A stretch of DNA of 11,351 bases from Alphaproteobacteria bacterium (GTDB taxonomy: Bacteria > Pseudomonadota > Alphaproteobacteria > Rhodospirillales > Rhodospirillaceae), in the NCBI GenBank assembly GCA_015228695.1, contig JADGDA010000057.1, positions 1 to 11,351 on the forward strand, written 5' to 3'. Of this stretch, positions 6,651-11,351 are shown one piece after another. Each line of letters begins with the position of its first letter. The first letter of the stretch is position 1. A program made the translations under genes and the position numbers. Under the pieces are notes generated by a model. The model ran no database searches, had not been told where the DNA came from, and saw only the letters and a program-made list of their open reading frames with translations.

Positions 6651-6746
6651 TCAGTACTCCTCCACCAGCATGATCGTCAGCACGCGGCAGGTAGCGGATG
6701 GGTCGCTCGGATCGTCGGAGCCTATGGAGAGCGTCCGGTCGTAGTA
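6651..6746 (-). pseudogene. C-terminal stub (31 codons) of an unidentified gene cut by IS630 remnant
   Basis: On the minus strand an open frame enters from the IS630 remnant and runs 31 codons to TGA at 6651-6653. It starts YYDRTLSIGSDDPSDP and ends CRVLTIMLVEEY. The composition looks like a real protein end (an acidic turn region, then a hydrophobic beta-strand and a charged tail). The remnant interrupts it abruptly at 6747, and upstream in this frame the codons are IS sequence, so no start survives. I do not recognise the family. It lies downstream of, and on the same strand as, the second TPR-glycosyltransferase, so it could have been the next gene of that operon before the insertion and deletion. 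That it was once a gene is inference from codon pattern and position. Confidence 0.4.
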
Positions 6747-6747
6747 T

Positions 6748-6816
6748 CCGCCCCAGGAGTGCGCCGCATATCTCCGCCATGCAGGATATGCTTCCGCTTA
6801 AACCAGACAGACTCTA
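6748..6816 (+). mobile_element. IS630 right-end remnant, 69 bp, direct copy of 4822-4890
   Basis: This stretch matches the right end of the full IS630 element (4822-4890) at all but two of 69 positions, covering the last transposase codons, its TAA, the right inverted repeat and the TA target. The two differences lie in CTTCCGCTT versus CTTCAGATT. Similarity stops sharply at 6748 on the left; no left end or transposase body is found beside it. It is in the same orientation as the full element, so the two form a direct repeat about 1.9 kb apart. The right edge touches the stop codon of the adjacent glycosyltransferase gene. Confidence 0.85.
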
Positions 6817-8847
6817 AGAGCGGTTTCCGGGTTGCCCGGCGATGAAGGCCGGGATCCGTTCCCGCAGCAGCCGGACGACCTCGTCCTTATCGTGGAAACG
6901 CGCGGGGACGACGCAGTGCACGGACGGCGTGAAGGGGCAGACGGACTGGCCCAGGTTGTATTCCATGGGGGCCAGACTCCATTGAAGGGTCGGTTTGCCC
7001 AGCCCCCCGGCGATATGCAATGTCGCCGTGGGGGGGCCGATGATCACGTCGCACGCATCGAGCAGCGCGGCAACCCCGTCGAGATCGTCGAAACAGTCGA
7101 GGTCCTCGAACAGATGCGGAGCCATGCCCAGGGAGCCCCGCGCCTCCTCGATCTCCCGCCGGACCAGGTCGGGATCGGCGTCGTACTGCACGCTGACGGC
7201 CGCGACCTCCGGCAGGGCCAGCAGGGGGAAAAATTGCTCCGGGGTCAGATAGTTGCTCCCCTCCTGCCGCGCTTCGTCCCGGTCCCGGCCGCGCCAGAGC
7301 ACCGCCGCCTTGATCCGGCCGGGCAAGCCCCCCAGACGGCGGCGGAAAGCGCCCGTCCGTTCGGGATCGGGAACCAGGTACCGACGCGGGCCGGGAAAAC
7401 AGTCGAGGCCGGAGCGGTAGCGGAGGGGCAGCGAGCCCAGCATCACCTGCCGGTCGGCGGCGATGGCGCTTCCCATGATCCGGGTTTCCTCCTCCGCCAG
7501 GACCGTCGCTTTCGGAAACGACCGCGCCAGCAGGGGAACGAGCTTGGCCTTGCACTCGACGAAGCAGTGCCCCGCGCGCCCGATCAGGTCCGGGAGGACG
7601 GAGGCGAACAGCACGGCGTCGCCCACCCCCTGTTCCCGGCGCACCAGGATGGTCTTGCCCTCCGGCTCCTCGTCCACGCCGAGAAAAGGAACGTCCAGGG
7701 CGAACGGAGGCCGGCGCTGTCCCTGACGGATGCCGAATTCGTAATGCACCCACGCCGCGCCCACCTCGCCCGCGTTCATCAGCCCGATCGCGAGGTTGAA
7801 GCGGGTGGCCGGGTTGTCCGGGTCAAGTTCCGCCGCGCGCCGGTAAAGCGCCAGACTTTCCCGGCGCTCCCCACGATCCCACAACAGCGCGGCCAGATTG
7901 CCGAGTTTCACGCCCGAGGCGGGGTCGAGGTCCACGGCCTTGCGGAAATGCCGCTCGGCCTCCGCAAGTTTCCACCGGGTGTGGTAGACGGTCGCGAGGT
8001 TGTTGTGGGCGCTGGGCTGGTCCGGGTCGAGCGCGAGCGCCCTCAATCCCAAGTCGATGGCTTCATCGTGCTTCCCCTGGGCGCTCAGCGCGGCACAGAG
8101 GAGGCTGCATATCTCCGAGTTATCGGGATTCTGGTTTTCGATCAGGCGCAAAGCCGCCTCGGCCGCCTCCGGCTGGCCGCAGGAGGTCAGGGCGGACGCC
8201 AGGGCGGCGGCCGTCGGCACGTCGTCGGGGCGAAGCTGGAGCGCGCGCAACAGGGACCCCACGGCCTCCCGAGGCTCCCCCTGCCGCAGCCGGATCACTC
8301 CCCGCAGATACAGCGCCCCCGCCGCGTCGGGATCGAGCCGCTCCCAGACGTCGAGCGCAGCGAGGGCCTGGGCGTAATCCCGGCGGGCGAAATGGCCGTG
8401 GGCGAGGACGTCGAGCGCCCGGATGTCGTCGGGAGCCGCCGCGAGAACGGCGCGGGCCTGTTCGAGCGCCTCGTCCCACCGCGCCATCCGGCGCAGCGCC
8501 TCGGCCAGACAGGCGCGGGCCGGGACATGGGAGGGATCGAGGGACACCCCCTCGCGCGCGAACACCTCCGCCTCGGACACATGCCCCAGGTCGAGGCAGA
8601 TCGCGGCGAGATCGCCGAGGGAGCCGGCATCTCCGGGGTCGGCGGATACCGAACGGCGCACGAGTTCCAGGGCCGCGTCCCCGTGCCCGCACCGGAAGGC
8701 GATCATCCCCAGGTGACGCAGGGCCCCCGCATGCTCGAAGTCCTCCGCCAGGACCTGCCGATAGGCATGCTCCGCCGCGACCATGTCCCCGGCCAGATCC
8801 GCTTCCCGGCCCCGAGCGAACGTCCGGGTCAGGTCCTCGTCCATCAT
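6814..8847 (-). CDS. TPR-glycosyltransferase (FlmG-like), second tandem paralog, 3' end altered by IS remnant
   Basis: This protein has 677 residues, taken from the first of two adjacent ATGs (8847, 8844). The first overlaps the upstream gene's stop (ATGA), indicating translational coupling. Longer upstream extensions would overlap the paralog and are not credible. Residues about 10-385 form tetratricopeptide repeats (AAEHAYRQVLAEDFEHAGALRHLG type units, 34-residue periodicity). Residues about 398-665 form a GT-B-like glycosyltransferase half related to GT9/GT41: ILVRREQGVGDAVLF near 400, VLWRG, then IIGPPTATLHIAGGLGKPT near 602-620, a nucleotide-sugar-site type motif. Known relatives with this architecture, such as Caulobacter FlmG, recognise flagellin through the TPR part and glycosylate it. 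The upstream flaF supports that role. The end is unusual: compared with its paralog the last residues are replaced, and the stop TAG (6816-6814) is formed by the IS end plus the TA target. The catalytic part looks intact. Confidence 0.85.
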   Translation of the reverse strand: MMDEDLTRTFARGREADLAGDMVAAEHAYRQVLAEDFEHAGALRHLGMIAFRCGHGDAALELVRRSVSADPGDAGSLGDLAAICLDLGHVSEAEVFAREGVSLDPSHVPARACLAEALRRMARWDEALEQARAVLAAAPDDIRALDVLAHGHFARRDYAQALAALDVWERLDPDAAGALYLRGVIRLRQGEPREAVGSLLRALQLRPDDVPTAAALASALTSCGQPEAAEAALRLIENQNPDNSEICSLLCAALSAQGKHDEAIDLGLRALALDPDQPSAHNNLATVYHTRWKLAEAERHFRKAVDLDPASGVKLGNLAALLWDRGERRESLALYRRAAELDPDNPATRFNLAIGLMNAGEVGAAWVHYEFGIRQGQRRPPFALDVPFLGVDEEPEGKTILVRREQGVGDAVLFASVLPDLIGRAGHCFVECKAKLVPLLARSFPKATVLAEEETRIMGSAIAADRQVMLGSLPLRYRSGLDCFPGPRRYLVPDPERTGAFRRRLGGLPGRIKAAVLWRGRDRDEARQEGSNYLTPEQFFPLLALPEVAAVSVQYDADPDLVRREIEEARGSLGMAPHLFEDLDCFDDLDGVAALLDACDVIIGPPTATLHIAGGLGKPTLQWSLAPMEYNLGQSVCPFTPSVHCVVPARFHDKDEVVRLLRERIPAFIAGQPGNRS

Positions 8848-10931
8848 TCCGTGGCCGGGAGCGGGATGGGCGCAGGGGCGGCCCCCGTGTGCTCGGCGAT
8901 AAACGCCGGCAACCGTTCCAGCAGCAGGCGGACGATTTCCGCCTTGTCGTACAGCGGCTCGGGGATAAGGTTGCGCACGGAGGGCGTCAGCGGACAGTAG
9001 GGCTGGGCGAGATTGAAATGATCGGGCGCCCCGGCCCACCGGAGCGTCGGCTTGCCGAGGGCTCCCGCGATGTGCAGAGTCGCCGTGGGGGGGCCGATGA
9101 CCACGTCGCAGGCCGCCAGCAGGGCGGCGACGTCGTCGAGATGCTCGAAGGCGTCGAGGTCCTCGAATTCATGGATCTCGACTCCGTATTTTTCCCGCGC
9201 CTCCGCGATTTCCTGGCGGGCGTCCTTTCCATCGGCGTCGTACTGGGCGCTGACGAAGGCGATGTCCGGCAGCCGGAGAACCGGCGCGAGCTGATCGAGG
9301 GTCAGGTAGTTGAAGGAATTCTTCGGCGTGTCGGTCCGCAGCCGCCCCCGCCAGAGGAACACGATCTTGACCCGCCCCAGCAACGCCTCCAGCCGGCGGC
9401 GGTACGCCTCGACCCGCTCGGGGTCGGGCACGAGAAATGTGTGGGGGTTGGGGAACATGTCCCACGACGTGCGGTAGCGCCGGCACAACGACCCGGCCAG
9501 AATCTGCCGGTCGGCGGGAACGTCGTTCCCCATGGCGTGCAATTCGAACACGGACAGAACCGTCGTCCCCGGAAACGAGCGTTTCAACAGGGTGACGATC
9601 TTCGGCATGCACTCGACGATGCAGTGCTTGGCCCGGGCGATGATCTCCGGCAGAACCGACAAAAACAGGATCGAGTCGCCGATCCCCTGTTCGCGGCGGA
9701 CCAGAATGGTCATTCCCGCCGGGTCCTCGTCCACTTCAAGGATGGGAAGATCGATGGCGTGGAGGACGGCGCGCGGTCCGGTGTACCGGCTCAGTTCGTA
9801 AATCTCCCACCCTCTGGCCAGATCGCCGCACCGCAACAGCCCGATCGCCAGATTGAAGTGAACGCCCAGGTGGTCAGGCATCAATTCGAACGCGCGTTCG
9901 GCCAACCGGTTGCTTTCCTCCATCTCCCCCCGAAGCCCCAGGGCCATGGCGAAATTGGTCAGTTCGATCGCCGCATCCGGGCAAAGATCGGCCGCCCGGC
10001 GGAAATATCCGATGGCCTCGTCGATCCTCCACAGATTCTCGCAGATTCGGCCGAGATTGTTGTTCAGACTCGGCATGTCCGGGGCGATCGCGATTCCCCG
10101 GCGCGCGAAAACCTCCGCCTCTTCATAACGCTGCCGGTTGATCAGTATATGGCTCAAGGCGCTCAACAGCTCGGCGTCATTCGGGTTCTGCGGCTCGGCG
10201 TACCGCAAGGTCGTCTCCGCGGCTTCAAGCTGGCCGCAGGCGTCCAGGGACATCGCCAGATCGATCGCCATCCGGGCGCATGTGGGGGCGAGCTGGAATG
10301 CGCGCGACAGGGCGGGAAGGGCTTCGTGCGTCGTTCCCTGGCCCCGAAGGGAAATGCCTTTGAGGTATTGGACGTCGACCTGATCCGGGTCTATCTCCTC
10401 CAGGATTCCGATGTACGCGAGCGCCTTTTCCGTGTCTCCCTCCGCAAGGCGGCAAAAGGTGACTCCGATCAGGGCCGCCTTGTCCCGTGGCGTCTTGTCG
10501 AGGAGGGCGTTGTATTCCGCCTCGGCCTCCTTCCACTGGCTGTCGCGCCGGAGCGCGTCGGCGAAGCGCAGCCGGGCGGAGTCAAGGGCCGGGTCGAGGG
10601 CGACCGCCTCCCGTCCGAAGGCGACCGCTTCCTTGATCTTTCCCTGTTCGAGGCACACCCAGCTCAGGTCGGCGACCGTTCCGGCGTCGCCGGGCGCGCG
10701 CTCGGCGGCCTGACGGATCAGTTCGAGGGCCTCGGCCCCGTGTCCCGTCTGGTGGGCGAGGATTCCCAGATATCGCAGCGCCTCGGGGTGGCCGGGGTCC
10801 GCCGCCAGAACCTGACGATACGCGCGCTCGGCGACGGCAAGCCCCCCCGCCGTATGCATCTTCCGCCCCAGGGCGAAAAGGTGGGACAGGTCTGGCCGCC
10901 CTTCGTCCGCCTGCCGATCACTCGGGCTCAA
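8844..10931 (-). CDS. TPR-glycosyltransferase (FlmG-like), first tandem paralog
   Basis: This protein has 695 residues. The start is TTG at 10931, supported by AAGGG seven bases upstream and by alignment of its N-terminus with the downstream paralog (AERAYRQVLAADPGHPEALRYLG versus AEHAYRQVLAEDFEHAGALRHLG). It overlaps the end of flaF by 14 bases. About ten TPR units fill residues 15-390. The glycosyltransferase half follows: MTILVRREQGIGDSILF near 407-423, VFLWRGRLRTDT, and VIGPPTATLHIAGALGKPT near 611-629. The GT9/GT41-like fold would use an activated sugar donor in the cytoplasm. By analogy with FlmG, the TPR half probably binds flagellin and the C-terminal half modifies it. The C-terminal tail (HTGAAPAPIPLPATE) is a Pro/Ala-rich extension lacking in the sister gene. 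The sugar and acceptor are not shown by sequence. Confidence 0.85.
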   Translation of the reverse strand: MSPSDRQADEGRPDLSHLFALGRKMHTAGGLAVAERAYRQVLAADPGHPEALRYLGILAHQTGHGAEALELIRQAAERAPGDAGTVADLSWVCLEQGKIKEAVAFGREAVALDPALDSARLRFADALRRDSQWKEAEAEYNALLDKTPRDKAALIGVTFCRLAEGDTEKALAYIGILEEIDPDQVDVQYLKGISLRGQGTTHEALPALSRAFQLAPTCARMAIDLAMSLDACGQLEAAETTLRYAEPQNPNDAELLSALSHILINRQRYEEAEVFARRGIAIAPDMPSLNNNLGRICENLWRIDEAIGYFRRAADLCPDAAIELTNFAMALGLRGEMEESNRLAERAFELMPDHLGVHFNLAIGLLRCGDLARGWEIYELSRYTGPRAVLHAIDLPILEVDEDPAGMTILVRREQGIGDSILFLSVLPEIIARAKHCIVECMPKIVTLLKRSFPGTTVLSVFELHAMGNDVPADRQILAGSLCRRYRTSWDMFPNPHTFLVPDPERVEAYRRRLEALLGRVKIVFLWRGRLRTDTPKNSFNYLTLDQLAPVLRLPDIAFVSAQYDADGKDARQEIAEAREKYGVEIHEFEDLDAFEHLDDVAALLAACDVVIGPPTATLHIAGALGKPTLRWAGAPDHFNLAQPYCPLTPSVRNLIPEPLYDKAEIVRLLLERLPAFIAEHTGAAPAPIPLPATE

Positions 10932-11286
10932 CAGACAACCCTTGCGCCAAGCTGCGGTTGATGTTGATGAGCACGCCGATCTCGGCCGGATTGGGGGCGG
11001 CGATCAACTTCAGCGTCCTTTGGAACACGAAGAGGGCGAGATTGAGGAGATTTTGCTTCAAATCGTCGGGCAAGGTCTGGTTTTCGCTGATTTCCGTGGA
11101 CAGAACGGCCCACAAAAGCTGATTCCGTTCCAATGCCCCGTCGAGTTGGTCTCTCATGCTGTCCCAATTGTCCACAACCATGCGAAGATCCCGCGCCGTG
11201 GCCAACAAGGCCGTCGCCTCGTTCTTGCGCGCCGAAATCTCCCCGGTCAATGCCGCCTGGGAATACTGGTCGTAGGGATTGCCCAT
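10918..11286 (-). CDS. flaF: Flagellin-export regulator/chaperone FlaF
   Basis: This is a 122-residue all-helical protein. It has the FlaF hallmarks: the start MGNPYDQYSQAA, the segment VVDNWDSMRDQLDGALERNQLLW, then LPDDLKQNLLNLALFVFQRT and the end VLININRSLAQGL. In Caulobacter FlaF is needed for flagellin synthesis and secretion and acts as a flagellin-binding chaperone. Length is normal for the family. The ATG at 11286 has a good ribosome binding site, AAGAGGTAGG, five bases upstream. It is the first gene of the visible operon and overlaps the TPR-glycosyltransferase start by 14 bases, which links flagellin handling to flagellin modification. A flagellin gene may lie upstream outside the window. 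Confidence 0.9.
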   Translation of the reverse strand: MGNPYDQYSQAALTGEISARKNEATALLATARDLRMVVDNWDSMRDQLDGALERNQLLWAVLSTEISENQTLPDDLKQNLLNLALFVFQRTLKLIAAPNPAEIGVLININRSLAQGLSVEPE

Positions 11287-11290
11287 TGGA

Positions 11291-11300
11291 CCTACCTCTT
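11291..11300 (-). promoter_or_regulatory. Ribosome binding site of flaF
   Basis: On the minus strand AAGAGGTAGG lies four bases before the flaF ATG and fixes the start. A CATAAT -10-like hexamer sits further upstream, but no convincing -35 is visible before the window ends, so a promoter is not called. Confidence 0.6.
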
Positions 11301-11351
11301 GCCTTTATTATGGGGGATGGTCTGGTAATCTCGTAAACGGAGGGGGAAATC

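Noticed and set aside
6721..6747. Possible left end of an IS630-derived MITE (GAGCGTCCGGTCG resembling GAGTCCGTCCGAC)
   Set aside because: The match needs gaps, lacks the TA-GAGTC start, and lies inside the plausible protein tail, so the remnant is better read as a right-end fragment only.
6832..9000. 722-codon open frame on the plus strand
   Set aside because: It is fully antisense to the TPR-glycosyltransferase gene in very GC-rich DNA, where such long shadow frames are common. Its translation is Arg/Gly/Gln-rich without domain patterns, while the minus-strand product has clear TPR and GT motifs.
8889..10961. 690-codon open frame on the plus strand
   Set aside because: Same reason: it mirrors the first TPR-glycosyltransferase. 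Both paralogs producing a long antisense frame reflects shared codon bias, not a real gene pair.
1..11351. CRISPR array, tRNA or rRNA genes
   Set aside because: No regularly spaced short repeats and no tRNA or rRNA-like sequence were seen on reading both strands.

Overview
The window looks like chromosome from an alphaproteobacterium, most likely a Rhodospirillales/Magnetospirillum-like organism. The evidence is high GC, a flaF gene coupled to large TPR-glycosyltransferase genes (a flagellin-modification context typical of alphaproteobacteria), and an IS630 type common in that group. The species assignment is inference.

Layout, left to right. (1) Positions 1-3741, plus strand: a tightly coupled operon encoding the C-terminal end of a periplasmic adaptor (HlyD/RND membrane-fusion type), a GAF-domain plus HlyD fusion protein, and a large membrane protein that joins a possible PqqD/RRE-like N-terminus, an M50 (site-2 protease-like) zinc metalloprotease core and a C-terminal HlyD-type adaptor arm. 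All three genes overlap by 1-4 bases. Together they look like a dedicated envelope export or processing machine; the substrate and any outer-membrane partner are not in the window. (2) 3838-4888: an IS630-family element with TA target sites, imperfect terminal inverted repeats, a hairpin around the transposase ribosome binding site, and a transposase split into two frames at a run of eight A. (3) 4891-6747: a small accessory segment on the minus strand, visibly less GC-rich, with a self-inhibited (class II) Fic protein, a ParDE toxin-antitoxin pair with a near-leaderless promoter, and the last 31 codons of an unidentified decapitated gene. (4) 6748-6816: a second, 69-bp copy of the right end of the same IS630 element in the same orientation. 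(5) 6814-11286, minus strand: flaF followed by two tandem, paralogous TPR plus GT9/GT41-like glycosyltransferase genes, overlapping by 14 and 4 bases. These are FlmG-like in architecture and probably glycosylate flagellin before or during export.

How it fits together. The accessory segment with Fic and ParDE lies between two direct copies of the IS630 right end, so it is probably the product of IS-driven insertion, recombination or deletion between two older operons. The second flagellar glycosyltransferase now ends in a stop codon formed exactly at the IS/target junction. An unknown gene that once followed it on the same strand survives only as a C-terminal stub.
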